From Anaerolineae bacterium (GTDB taxonomy: Bacteria; Chloroflexota; Anaerolineae; Anaerolineales; Villigracilaceae), in contig JAKLPV010000007.1 of the NCBI GenBank assembly GCA_022013685.1, positions 17,356 to 81,355 of the forward strand: a DNA stretch of 64,000 bases. Direction: 5' to 3'. Each line of letters begins with the position of its first letter. Position 1 is the stretch's first letter. The notes beneath the pieces were generated by a model. That model was not told where the DNA came from and ran no database searches. It saw only the letters and a program-made list of their open reading frames with translations. A program made the position numbers and the translations under genes. Shown in pieces: positions 1 through 8,300 of this stretch.

Positions 1-1205
1 TTTTTAGCGAGCAGGATGAACTCTTTGGCATTCGTATTTTATTGCTTGATTCCGGGCGAAATTTGTTGGTCGATTCGCGCCAGGGACAAAGCCCTGAACT
101 ACTGTATTCCCGGCTGATTTGGGTGGCGCGCCTGACGCAGATCGTCGAAGATGCTGAAGGTGAGCGTTGGTTTTCGATGGCGCGCAGGCTGCCGGATGGC
201 AATTACCTGGTTGCAGCTGTTCCTCGTCCAAAGGTTTCGGCAGTTTCGATCCTGAGTGATGAGTTCATGCCGCCGATTTTATTTGCGGGTTTTGTCGCCT
301 TATTTTTAGCGCTGGTTCTGGCTTTTGGGGTGGCGCGCTGGGTTGCAGACCCGCTCCAGCGCCTGGTCAATGCTGCTGGTCAGTTTCCGGCGCAGGGGGC
401 GAAGCCGCTTCCGCTCGCGGGGCCGCAAGAAGTTCAGGAACTGGTCAATGCCTACAATCGGATGACGGCCAGGGTACAGTCCAGCCAACAATCTCAAAAA
501 GATTTTGTTGCCAATGTTTCTCATGAGCTGAAAACCCCGTTGACTTCGGTGCAGGGTTTTGCCCAAGCGCTTTTGGATGGCACAGCGGAAACACCAGAAG
601 CGCAAAGGTCTGCGGCACAAATTATTTACGACGAGTCTGGGCGAATGCACCGCATGGTGCTTGATTTGCTCGACCTGGTGCGCCTGGATGCCGGAACGCT
701 GGATTTGAAGCGCGGCATGGTTGATATTTCGGCTTTGCTGCAGAGCATGGTCGAAAAATTTTCTCCGCAAGCCGGGCGGGCGCAGGTAACGCTAGCGTTC
801 TCGGGGCAGGTTTTGCCGCCCGTGCCGGGCGATGGCGACCGGCTGGCGCAGGTTTTTACCAACCTGGTTGAGAACGCGCTCAAGTTTACGCCCGCCGGCG
901 GCCGGGTTATGCTGGATGCCGCGTTGGCGGCTGAATTTTTGGAAATCAAAGTTTCTGACACGGGGGTGGGCATTACGCCGCAGGCCCTGGCGCATATTTT
1001 TGAGCGTTTTTACCAGGCTGATTCATCGCGCCGGGGCGGGCCGGGGCGTGGGGCCGGGCTGGGGCTGGCGATCGCCGCTGAAATCGTGCGGGCGCATGGT
1101 GGTAAAATAAGCGTTCAGAGTTCACCGGGGCAGGGAAGTGTCTTTTTGATTTCCCTGCCGTTTGTTTCGCCTGATGCTTCGACCCTCGTGCGTAAGAAAA
1201 AATAA
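1..1205 (+). CDS. Sensor histidine kinase (5' end cut by window edge)
   Basis: Membrane-bound two-component sensor kinase that autophosphorylates on His and passes phosphate to a response regulator. The frame is open to the left edge (reads ...FSEQDELFGIRILLLDSG before the TTG at 42), so the true start and first membrane helix lie outside the window. Visible parts, numbered from that TTG: end of an extracytoplasmic sensor region (1-75), a membrane helix (about 77-97), a HAMP linker (about 98-150), the H-box SHELKTP (phospho-His near 161), and the ATPase N-box NLVENALKF, G1 DTGVGI, F-box FERFYQ and G2 GAGLGLAIA. It ends directly at the ATG of the next gene. The partner regulator is not in view. 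Family call is firm; signal unknown. Confidence 0.9.
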   Translation, partial: FSEQDELFGIRILLLDSGRNLLVDSRQGQSPELLYSRLIWVARLTQIVEDAEGERWFSMARRLPDGNYLVAAVPRPKVSAVSILSDEFMPPILFAGFVALFLALVLAFGVARWVADPLQRLVNAAGQFPAQGAKPLPLAGPQEVQELVNAYNRMTARVQSSQQSQKDFVANVSHELKTPLTSVQGFAQALLDGTAETPEAQRSAAQIIYDESGRMHRMVLDLLDLVRLDAGTLDLKRGMVDISALLQSMVEKFSPQAGRAQVTLAFSGQVLPPVPGDGDRLAQVFTNLVENALKFTPAGGRVMLDAALAAEFLEIKVSDTGVGITPQALAHIFERFYQADSSRRGGPGRGAGLGLAIAAEIVRAHGGKISVQSSPGQGSVFLISLPFVSPDASTLVRKKK

Positions 1206-2204
1206 ATGCTCCCTACTGTTTCATTGATTATCCCCTGTTATAACGAGGAGAAACGCATCCGCAGCCTGCTGGATGCCCTCCTGGCGCAGACTTACCCATG
1301 GGGGCAGATGGACGTTACGATTGCGGACGGCTTGTCGCAGGATCGAACCCGTGAATTGATCGCAGATTTTCAGCGTGAACATCCACAACTGGCGATCAGA
1401 GTGGTAGATAACAACGCCAAAACCATTCCGGCAGCAGTGAATCGGGCAATCGAAACCTCGACCGGAGAATTTATCGTCCGGCTTGATGCGCACTCGGCGC
1501 CGCACCCGCAATATGTCGAGAAATCGGTCGAGGCCCTGCTGGCGGATACTGCCGAGAATGTCGGCGGGGTCTGGGAGATACAACCCGGTGCTGAAGGCTG
1601 GGTGGCGGCGGCGATTGCCATCGCTGCGGCCCATCCGCTAGGGGTGGGGGATGCGCTTTATCGCCACGCCAGAGAAGCAGCGTATGTGGATACCGTCCCG
1701 TTTGGGGCTTTTCGGCGCAGCCTGGTGGAAAAAATCGGCGGGTTCGATGAATCCTTGCTGACCAACGAAGATTACGAGTTCAATGCCCGTATCCGCCAAT
1801 CTGGCGGGCGGGTCTGGCTTAATCCGCAAATTCGCTCGGTCTATTTTGCGCGCGCTACCTTGGGCGCACTGGCGCGCCAATATTGGCGCTACGGTCTGTG
1901 GAAGTGGCAAATGTTGCGCCGCTACCCGGCGACCGTCCGCTGGCGGCAAGCTTTGCCGCCGCTTTTTGTGCTTTCTGTGCTGGCAAGCCTGTTGTTGGGA
2001 TTCTTTTTCCCTGTTTTTTGGGGTTTGCTTGCACTCGAACTTGGGCTTTATTTTGGCATTCTCTTTTTTGCGGGTATCAAAAAAGCAATCCACCTGAAAC
2101 AAATATTTCCACTTCCTGGTTTACCATTGGCAATAGCGACCATGCACTTTGCCTGGGGAAGTGGTTTTTTATGGAGTATTTTGTTTGGAGCAAAGCAAAA
2201 ATAA
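1206..2204 (+). CDS. Glycosyltransferase family 2, membrane-anchored (ExoA-like)
   Basis: Likely inverting GT-A glycosyltransferase that adds a sugar from a nucleotide-sugar to a lipid-linked polysaccharide intermediate at the cytoplasmic membrane. The N-terminus has the GT2 nucleotide-binding start VSLIIPCYNEE; the acidic metal-site region reads RLDAHSAPH, and the TNEDYEF motif fits the catalytic-base region. The last third has two or three hydrophobic helices (FVLSVLASLLLGFFFPVF and following), as in ExoA/succinoglycan-type enzymes. 332 aa is a normal length. ATG follows the kinase stop with no gap and its stop abuts the next ATG, so it is translationally coupled in a polysaccharide operon. 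Sugar specificity cannot be read. Confidence 0.85.
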   Translation: MLPTVSLIIPCYNEEKRIRSLLDALLAQTYPWGQMDVTIADGLSQDRTRELIADFQREHPQLAIRVVDNNAKTIPAAVNRAIETSTGEFIVRLDAHSAPHPQYVEKSVEALLADTAENVGGVWEIQPGAEGWVAAAIAIAAAHPLGVGDALYRHAREAAYVDTVPFGAFRRSLVEKIGGFDESLLTNEDYEFNARIRQSGGRVWLNPQIRSVYFARATLGALARQYWRYGLWKWQMLRRYPATVRWRQALPPLFVLSVLASLLLGFFFPVFWGLLALELGLYFGILFFAGIKKAIHLKQIFPLPGLPLAIATMHFAWGSGFLWSILFGAKQK

Positions 2205-3647
2205 ATGGCGTCTGAAAACCTGAAACAACCTGCTTTACGTCTTAGCCCGGGGGAGCAACGCCTTCTTCTCTTGTTTGGCGACTTTTTGCTGGGCAGCATT
2301 TCGCTGATTGCCGGCGTTTATTATTGGTACATATCCACCGAAGATGAGTGGATTAGAACCAATATTGATTTTTCCCTGGATTTTTTCCAGCGTTATGTAG
2401 ATTTTTGGTTCTACCTGCTGCCCTTCGCGTGGATATTGTTGATGGTGGAATTTTATGATCCTCATCGTGCTGCAAACTGGCGGCGTACCTCACGGGGGAT
2501 TCTTGCGGCGGCGGCTGTAGGCGGAATTGCCTACATGTTTATATTTTTTACCGCAGATGAACCCAGCAGAGTCAACCGCCGTACCGTTGCGATGTTTTTA
2601 ATTCTGGTTACCCTGCTGACCCTGGGCTGGCGCTGGATGTATATTCGTTTTTATACATCGCAAGGCAACCAGCGTCGTGTCTTGGCTATTGGTGCGGGAG
2701 ATAATGGTCGCAGTCTGGCGCTAATTTACAAAGATATCAACCCGCCGCCGTTTCAGTTGCTCGGTTTCATTGATGATGACCCGAATAAAATTGCTACAAC
2801 GCTGGAAGGTTTCCGGGTTTTTGCTGGAAGTGAGCGCTTGTTGGAATTAACCGAACAGTTGGCAATCTCTGACCTGGTCGTTTCCATTACCGGTGAAATG
2901 CGTGGACAGACTTTTCAGACTTTGCTGGATGCCCAGGAACATGGCATTGAAGTGACTCGCATGAGCACCATTTACGAGGAATTGCTTGGGCGGGTGCCCA
3001 TTCACCACCTTGAAGCCGACTGGGTCATTCGCTCCTTTGTCGATGAGGCGCGAGTCAGTGGTTTTTATCAACTGACCTCGCGCGCGTTGGATATTCTTTC
3101 TGCATTGGTGGGTTTGCTTGTCTTTTTGGTGATGCTGCCGTTTTTATCCCTGGCAATTCTGCTCGATGATGGCTGGCCGATCTTTTACACCCAGACCAGG
3201 CTTGGGAAAGGCGCGCGTATCTTTGAGATGCTCAAGCTGCGTACCATGATCAAGAATGCCGAAGTTGATGGCAAAGCCCAGGTTGCCGAAGAACACGATC
3301 CCCGCGTCACTCGCGTTGGCAACTTCCTGCGTCGTTCCCGTCTGGATGAATTCCCCCAGTTTTGGAATGTGCTGCGCGGCGAAATGGCCATGGTCGGCCC
3401 ACGCGCTGAGCGCGCCGAGCTGGTGAATAAATATCAAAAGCAAATCCCCTTTTACCGCGCCCGGCTGATGGTCAAGCCAGGGCTGACAGGTTGGGCCCAG
3501 GTCAACTATGGCTATGCGGCCACTGTCGAAGACACCGAGATCAAGCTCGAATACGATCTGTACTACATCAAGCATCGCTCCATCTGGATGGATATTCTCA
3601 TTATTTTGCGAACCGTCACCACCGTTTTGGGGCGGCGCGGGAGGTAA
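2205..3647 (+). CDS. Polyprenyl-phosphate sugar-1-phosphate transferase (initiating EPS enzyme)
   Basis: Initiating enzyme of exopolysaccharide or O-antigen-like synthesis: transfers sugar-1-phosphate from a UDP-sugar to undecaprenyl phosphate. Architecture is WbaP/WcaJ-like: several N-terminal membrane helices (residues about 25-140), a central CoA-binding-like Rossmann region (VLAIGAGDNG) and a C-terminal bacterial sugar-transferase domain (about 285-480). Conserved catalytic segments are visible: KLRTM, RRSRLDEFPQ, MVGPRAE and KPGLTGWAQVNY. 480 aa is typical. It starts on the ATG directly after the GT2 stop. The substrate (Glc-, Gal- or QuiNAc-type) is not determinable. Confidence 0.9.
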   Translation: MASENLKQPALRLSPGEQRLLLLFGDFLLGSISLIAGVYYWYISTEDEWIRTNIDFSLDFFQRYVDFWFYLLPFAWILLMVEFYDPHRAANWRRTSRGILAAAAVGGIAYMFIFFTADEPSRVNRRTVAMFLILVTLLTLGWRWMYIRFYTSQGNQRRVLAIGAGDNGRSLALIYKDINPPPFQLLGFIDDDPNKIATTLEGFRVFAGSERLLELTEQLAISDLVVSITGEMRGQTFQTLLDAQEHGIEVTRMSTIYEELLGRVPIHHLEADWVIRSFVDEARVSGFYQLTSRALDILSALVGLLVFLVMLPFLSLAILLDDGWPIFYTQTRLGKGARIFEMLKLRTMIKNAEVDGKAQVAEEHDPRVTRVGNFLRRSRLDEFPQFWNVLRGEMAMVGPRAERAELVNKYQKQIPFYRARLMVKPGLTGWAQVNYGYAATVEDTEIKLEYDLYYIKHRSIWMDILIILRTVTTVLGRRGR

Positions 3648-3650
3648 TTT

Positions 3651-4571
3651 ATGAAAAAATATTTGGTGACCGGTGGCGCCGGTTTTATTGGCTCACACAT
3701 CGTCCGCGCCCTGCTTGAGCAGGGCGATTTTGTGCGCATTCTGGATAATTTTTCCACCGGCAAGCGCGAAAATATTGCCGGTTTGAATATCGAAATTATC
3801 GAGGGCGATCTGCTAGACAAGGCCAAGATAGCCGAAGCCGTGCAGGGCATGGACATTATTTTTCACGAGGCAGCCTTCGTTTCCGTTCCGCAGTCGATGG
3901 AAGATCCGCTGCCGTGCTTCGAGATCAACCAGCGCGGCACTGAGTTCCTGCTTGAAGCGGCGCGCAAGGCGGATATTAAACGGGTTGTTTTGGCCTCCTC
4001 TGCGGCAGTCTATGGAGATTCGAATGTGCGTTGCGACGAAGAAACTCCACTCAGGCCGCTCTCCCCTTATGCTGTTTCCAAAATCGTGGACGAACTCTAC
4101 GCTGAGATGTATACCCGCTCCTTTGGCCTGGACGTGGTTGCCCTGCGCTATTTCAACGTTTACGGGCCGCGCCAGCGCCCCGATAGCATGTACGCTGCCG
4201 CCGTGCCGATCTTTACCCGGCGCTTGATCGACGGCAAACCCGTCACCATCTACGGCGACGGCGGCCAGACCCGCGACCTGGTTTATGTTGGCGATATTGT
4301 TCGTGCCAACCTGGTGGCAAGTGAACATCCCGCCGCACCGGGCCAGGTTTTTAATATTTGCAGCGGCGATGAAATCCGTGTGATTGACATCATCGAAAAT
4401 CTGATGGATTTCTTCTCTAATGCGCCTGCGCCCGAATTTTCTCCCGCGCGCGCCGGTGACATTTACCGTTCTGTCGGTAGTCCGGCTAAGGCGCAGAAAA
4501 TGCTGGGTTTCGAAACCCAAACCTCGCTCGAGACTGGCCTGAAGGCTGTGGTGGATTGGATGAAAGGATAA
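3651..4571 (+). CDS. NAD-dependent sugar-nucleotide epimerase (GalE-like extended SDR)
   Basis: Cytoplasmic extended short-chain dehydrogenase, probably a UDP-sugar 4-epimerase or closely related enzyme supplying the polysaccharide run. The N-terminal NAD site is TGGAGFIGSH; the catalytic dyad is in SPYAVSK (YxxxK) with an upstream SSAAVYG serine; RYFNVYGPRQ is the usual substrate-loop motif. 306 aa is normal. ATG lies 4 nt after the preceding stop, with GGGAGG just upstream. It could instead be a dTDP-glucose or UDP-glucuronate epimerase; the fold does not separate these. Confidence 0.87.
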   Translation: MKKYLVTGGAGFIGSHIVRALLEQGDFVRILDNFSTGKRENIAGLNIEIIEGDLLDKAKIAEAVQGMDIIFHEAAFVSVPQSMEDPLPCFEINQRGTEFLLEAARKADIKRVVLASSAAVYGDSNVRCDEETPLRPLSPYAVSKIVDELYAEMYTRSFGLDVVALRYFNVYGPRQRPDSMYAAAVPIFTRRLIDGKPVTIYGDGGQTRDLVYVGDIVRANLVASEHPAAPGQVFNICSGDEIRVIDIIENLMDFFSNAPAPEFSPARAGDIYRSVGSPAKAQKMLGFETQTSLETGLKAVVDWMKG

Positions 4572-4576
4572 CGGAG

Positions 4577-4624
4577 TCCGAAATCTCCTGATTTCGGTTT
4601 TCCAGAATCGGGAGACTTTGGAAA
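4577..4624. repeat. Paired small hairpins, dispersed repeat family C
   Basis: The gap between the epimerase and the CapD-like gene holds two adjacent hairpins. The first has TCCGAAATC/GATTTCGG arms and a TCCT loop. The second has TTCCAGAATC/GACTTTGGAA arms (imperfect) and a GGGA loop, so it is the same unit in reverse orientation. The same paired arrangement occurs inside the femAB gene at 7009-7065, and a single unit at 23113-23134. No T-run follows, so it is not a classical terminator. Confidence 0.75.
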
Positions 4625-4639
4625 ACTCCGGGCTTGAAC

Positions 4640-6517
4640 ATGCGTTTTCGTAACCGTTATGTCCTCCTGACCGATATTTTGCTCATCATCGTTGCAGTGA
4701 TGGGGAGTTATGTTTTGCGTCTCGAACTGCTCGAAGACTTCCTGCGCTATTATTGGCAGGGAGCTTTGTGGTGGATGGGGATTGCCTTGATCGTCAAGCC
4801 GCTGGTCTATTACTTTTTCGGCTTGTATCGCCGTCTGTGGGTTTATGCCAGCATCAGCGAGTTGAAATTGATCGCTGCCGCGGTGACGACTTCATCCCTG
4901 CTGGTGGCGGCAATTACCTTGAGTCTGTATTCGTTCCAGGTTTTTGGGCCGGGTTTTTCACGCTCGGCGCTGGCGATCGACTGGCTGCTTTCACTGGTGC
5001 TGGTTGGTGGCGCGCGCCTGGCGCTGCGGATCGTGGCCGAATCGGCCGTTCCGCGCGCGGACGGCAAACGCCGCGATGTGTTGGTCATCGGCGCGGGCGA
5101 TGCCGGGGCGCTGGTGGTGCGCGAAATGCAGAAAAGCCGCCAGATGAACATGAACCCGGTCGGCTTCCTCGATGATGACCCGGCCAAACGCGGACAAATC
5201 CTGCTCGGCGTTCCAGTCATTGGCGCGCTGCAAGATCTTTCACATGTGCTTGATATTACCCACGTGGACGAGGTCATTATCGCCATCCCGACCGCGCCAG
5301 GCAAAGTCGTGCGCCTGGTTTCGGACGTCTGCCGCCTGAAAGGCATTCCTTTCCGCACCATGCCGGGGATTTATGAACTGCTGGGCGGCAAGGTCAGCGT
5401 CAGCCGCCTGCGCGAAGTTGATATTACCGACTTGCTGCGCCGCGAACCGGCGCGCATTCACGAAGAATGGATCGGCCAGGCGCTCAAAGACAAACGCGTT
5501 CTGGTGACCGGCGCGGGCGGCTCGATCGGCCGCGAGTTGTGCCGCCAGATTGCACGTTGGAATCCTGCCAGCCTGGTCTTGCTCGGCCACGGTGAAAACT
5601 CCATTTTCGAGGCCTTGCTCGAACTCAAAGCCGATTATCCGTACCTGAAACTTGACCCAGTCATCGCCGATGTCCGTGACCATCAGCGCCTGGATGCCGT
5701 TTTTGCGGAGCACCGGCCCCAGGTGGTGTTCCATGCTGCTGCCCACAAACATGTCCCGTTGATGGAGATTAACGTTGAGGAAGCGGTGGCGAACAATATC
5801 CTCGGCACCCAGAACGTTGTCGAAACAGCAGACAGGCACAGGGTCGAACGCCTGGTGCTGATCTCGACCGACAAAGCCGTCCACCCGGCCAACGTCTACG
5901 GCGCAACCAAGCGCATGGCCGAGATGATCGTCCTGGATGCTGCCCGGCGCACGGGCAATGCTTTTTCGGTAGTCCGCTTTGGGAATGTGTTGGGCAGCCG
6001 CGGCAGTGTTGTGCCGCTCTTCAAGCGCATGATCGCCGCTGGCGGTCCGCTGACGATCACCCACCCCGATATGGAACGCTTTTTTATGACCATCCCCGAG
6101 GCCGTTCACCTGGTTTTGCAGGCTGCGGCGATGGGCGAGGGCGGCGAGGCCTTTTTGCTCAACATGGGCGAGCAGGTGCGGATTTTGAACCTGGCCGAGG
6201 ATCTGATTCGGCTTTCGGGCCTGGAGCCGGGCCGCGATATTGAGATCGTTTTTACCGGCATCCGGCCCGGCGAAAAGCTGCGTGAGGAACTGTGGGAGGG
6301 CGGCAAAACCTACGACAAGACCGCGCACCCGGATGTTTTCTGCTCGATGAGCGAGGATATGGCCGACGAGGAGACGGTGTGCACTGCGCTGGAGCGTTTT
6401 TCTGTGCTGGTGGCCTCCAGCCAGCCCGAGGCGATCATCGACCTGCTCGATGAAGTTGTTCCCGGTTCGGCGATTCGCGCCAATATCCGCCCAAAAGATG
6501 TAATGGATGTGGTGTAG
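4640..6517 (+). CDS. CapD/FlaA1-type nucleotide-sugar 4,6-dehydratase
   Basis: Membrane-anchored UDP-GlcNAc 4,6-dehydratase-like protein that makes keto-deoxy sugar precursors for surface polysaccharide. Four N-terminal membrane helices (about 1-125) precede a first Rossmann domain (VLVIGAGDAG, about 148) and a second, catalytic SDR domain (RVLVTGAGGSIGREL, about 288). AAAHKHVPL and ISTDKAVHPANVYGATK carry the family's catalytic region. 625 aa is the full family length. The ORF track starts at TTG 4634; the ATG two codons later is preferred. It closes the polysaccharide run that starts at the GT2 gene. Confidence 0.9.
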   Translation: MRFRNRYVLLTDILLIIVAVMGSYVLRLELLEDFLRYYWQGALWWMGIALIVKPLVYYFFGLYRRLWVYASISELKLIAAAVTTSSLLVAAITLSLYSFQVFGPGFSRSALAIDWLLSLVLVGGARLALRIVAESAVPRADGKRRDVLVIGAGDAGALVVREMQKSRQMNMNPVGFLDDDPAKRGQILLGVPVIGALQDLSHVLDITHVDEVIIAIPTAPGKVVRLVSDVCRLKGIPFRTMPGIYELLGGKVSVSRLREVDITDLLRREPARIHEEWIGQALKDKRVLVTGAGGSIGRELCRQIARWNPASLVLLGHGENSIFEALLELKADYPYLKLDPVIADVRDHQRLDAVFAEHRPQVVFHAAAHKHVPLMEINVEEAVANNILGTQNVVETADRHRVERLVLISTDKAVHPANVYGATKRMAEMIVLDAARRTGNAFSVVRFGNVLGSRGSVVPLFKRMIAAGGPLTITHPDMERFFMTIPEAVHLVLQAAAMGEGGEAFLLNMGEQVRILNLAEDLIRLSGLEPGRDIEIVFTGIRPGEKLREELWEGGKTYDKTAHPDVFCSMSEDMADEETVCTALERFSVLVASSQPEAIIDLLDEVVPGSAIRANIRPKDVMDVV

Positions 6518-6606
6518 CCGGTTGAATGTTGAACGAAGGTCGAGTGGCGTGGATGCTCTTCCCGCGCATATCGAGACCGTATAGAAGTGATCAGAAAGTT
6601 ATACAA

Positions 6607-7716
6607 ATGCCCCAAGTAGCCTTTGAAACATGGAAAGAATTTATCGCCAGACAGCCCAGCCCTCACATTTTGCAGACCGCGGAATGGGGAGAATTAAAGA
6701 GGGCTTTTGGCTGGGATGTGGAACGGATTATCTCGGGCGATTTTGGCGTTCAGATTCTCTTTCGCAAATTGCCGCTCGGGTTTACGGTAGCGTACGCGCC
6801 AAAACCAGTGTTCAGTAGCCAGTATTCAGTAACCAGTAATCAGGCCCTGAGCGGAGCGGAGCGTAGTCGAAGGGCAGTAACCAATAATCAGTATCCGGTA
6901 TCTAGTGGTCAGTTGCCAGGAATCATTGATGAGTTGTTGAGTGAAATTGATGCGGTCTGCCACAAGAAACGCGCCGTTTTCTTGAAAATCGAACCCGATG
7001 CCTGGGAGTCCGAAGTCTCCCGACTTCGGAGTGATGTAGTCAGTCCAAAATCGGGAGATTTTGGACTCCGAATCAGTCCCCACAACATCCAGCCGCCGCG
7101 CACGGTCATTGTCTCGCTCGAAGGCTCGGAGGATGAGATTCTTGGTCGCATGAAACAGAAGTGCCGTTATAACGTGCGCCTGGCCGAGAAAAAGGAAGTC
7201 ACTGTCCGCGCCTGGGACGATCTGGACGGATTCCACCGTTTGATGGAAGTCACCGGCGGGCGGGACGGGTTTGGTGTCCACTCTTTGGCATATTACAAAA
7301 AAGCCTACGAACTGTTCCGCCCGAGCGGGGTGGCCGAGATCCTGGTGGCGGAGTTCGACTGCAGGCCGCTGGCTGCGCTGATGGTTTTTGCGCTCGGCGG
7401 GCGCGCTTACTACCTGTACGGCGCTTCGACCGACGAGGAGCGCAACCGCATGCCGACCTACCTGCTCCAGTGGCGGGCGATGCAGTGGGCCAAAGAACGC
7501 GGCTGCACCGAGTATGATCTGTGGGGCCTGCCCGACGAAGACGAAGAAACTCTCGAGGCTCAGTTTGAGTCCCGCTCCGATGGCCTGTGGGGCGTCTACC
7601 GCTTCAAGCGCGGCTTTGGCGGCCAGGTCAAGAGAGCGGCCCAGGCCTTGGATCGGGTGTATATGCCGTTGTTGTATTGGATATATTTGTGGCGGATGGG
7701 GAAAAATGTGGAATAA
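6607..7716 (+). CDS. FemAB-family peptidyl/aminoacyl transferase carrying repeat-derived inserts
   Basis: FemA/FemB/FemX-type enzyme that adds an amino acid from aminoacyl-tRNA to a peptidoglycan stem peptide (GNAT-like tandem fold, cytoplasmic, acts on lipid II). Visible signature parts are HILQTAEWGELKR at the N-terminus, RMKQKCRYNVRLAEKK, and the C-terminal AYYLYGAS...PTYLLQWRAMQWAKERGC...YDLWG block, all closely matched in the second copy at 11392. The ORF track start (6526) lies in repeat-like sequence; ATG 6607 aligns with the paralogue start, giving 369 aa. Two dispersed repeats are inserted in frame (6805-6919 and 7009-7065), adding low-complexity Ser/Gln stretches. The stop overlaps the next start. 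Confidence 0.85.
   Translation: MPQVAFETWKEFIARQPSPHILQTAEWGELKRAFGWDVERIISGDFGVQILFRKLPLGFTVAYAPKPVFSSQYSVTSNQALSGAERSRRAVTNNQYPVSSGQLPGIIDELLSEIDAVCHKKRAVFLKIEPDAWESEVSRLRSDVVSPKSGDFGLRISPHNIQPPRTVIVSLEGSEDEILGRMKQKCRYNVRLAEKKEVTVRAWDDLDGFHRLMEVTGGRDGFGVHSLAYYKKAYELFRPSGVAEILVAEFDCRPLAALMVFALGGRAYYLYGASTDEERNRMPTYLLQWRAMQWAKERGCTEYDLWGLPDEDEETLEAQFESRSDGLWGVYRFKRGFGGQVKRAAQALDRVYMPLLYWIYLWRMGKNVE
6805..6919. repeat. Composite repeat E inside femAB (CAGT-array plus palindromic core)
   Basis: Degenerate copies of CAGTAACCAGTAATCAG surround a GCCCTGAGC...TCGAAGGGC core at 6844-6875. The same composite, in the order CAGT-array then CCCTGAGC core, recurs at 45015-45076, and a core-only copy lies at 8265-8292. 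Here it is translated in frame within the FemAB protein (VFSSQYSVTSNQALSGAER...). Confidence 0.8.
7009..7065. repeat. Paired hairpin repeat C inside femAB
   Basis: Two perfect 9-bp-stem hairpins: TCCGAAGTC/GACTTCGGA with loop TCCC, then TCCAAAATC/GATTTTGGA with loop GGGA. This is the same mirrored pair as at 4577-4624. It is read through in frame as ESEVSRLRSDVVSPKSGDFGLR. Confidence 0.85.
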
Positions 7717-8194
7717 TTTCCCAGTTTTTTGGGCGGAATTAGTATGGCCATTGCTGGTTCTTTTTGGAACGGTTAGTTTGGCATTGGTGATAAGTATTAA
7801 AGCTCAATTTGAAACCTACAAAATGCGCCAGAACATGTGGTTTGAACAAAGAAAAGCCCTGGAATATCAATTCCGGGTTGGTATCTTTTTCTTGGTTGTC
7901 GTTTTGATTATTCTTGTGCTTGCTTGGGGAATCCTTGGATTGGAATATTATTTCCCTGGTTCGACAAGTAAATTTCCTAATCTAATGCGATTTTTGTATT
8001 GGCCTGTATTTTTGGTTATTGGATTGACATTGGTTTCCATTAGCGCTATTCAAAAGCGCATCAGTCTTTTTCGTAGCAAATGGAAAAGAGATTATCCAAC
8101 CGGTAGTAGGGCTATCTTGATTGGTATTATTGGGATTATAGTTTCCATTTTTATTCTGGCGGGAGTTTTGCTAGAACGGTGGATGGAGCAATGA
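7706..8194 (+). CDS. Small four-helix membrane protein, unknown function
   Basis: 162-aa hypothetical membrane protein. The ORF track begins at 7388, but that part is a shadow of femAB; ATG 7706 overlaps the femAB end by 11 nt and opens with MWNNFPVFWAE. Four hydrophobic helices are visible (about 10-30, 52-72, 90-110, 132-152) with charged loops such as MRQNMWFEQRKALEYQ between the first two. Base composition is clearly more AT-rich than the flanking genes, which hints at separate origin. No family recognised. The overlap suggests co-transcription with femAB. Confidence 0.7.
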   Translation: MWNNFPVFWAELVWPLLVLFGTVSLALVISIKAQFETYKMRQNMWFEQRKALEYQFRVGIFFLVVVLIILVLAWGILGLEYYFPGSTSKFPNLMRFLYWPVFLVIGLTLVSISAIQKRISLFRSKWKRDYPTGSRAILIGIIGIIVSIFILAGVLLERWMEQ

Positions 8195-8221
8195 GAAAAA
8201 CGAAAGAAACCATGAGAGCCA

Positions 8222-8254
8222 AAGGCCGGAAAGTCACCCAGACTTTCCGGCCTT
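8222..8254. terminator. Bidirectional terminator between converging genes
   Basis: Perfect 14-bp stem (AAGGCCGGAAAGTC / GACTTTCCGGCCTT) with a 5-nt ACCCA loop lies between the membrane-protein gene (+) and proA (-). The T-tracts are weak on both sides, so efficiency is uncertain. Confidence 0.7.
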
Positions 8255-8264
8255 CAACTTTAAA

Positions 8265-8292
8265 CCCTTCGACAGGCTCAGGGCAAGCCTTC
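8265..8292. repeat. Palindromic core repeat E (CCCTTCGACAGGCTCAGGG)
   Basis: Short imperfect palindrome next to the terminator. It matches, in reverse orientation, the GCCCTGAGC...TCGAAGGGC core found at 6844-6875 and 45048-45075. Confidence 0.65.
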
Positions 8293-8300
8293 AACATTTC

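Noticed and set aside
5240-6328. 362-aa minus-strand ORF
   Set aside because: It is antisense to the CapD-like gene, has shadow-type composition (Gln/His/Arg-rich) and no recognisable domain.
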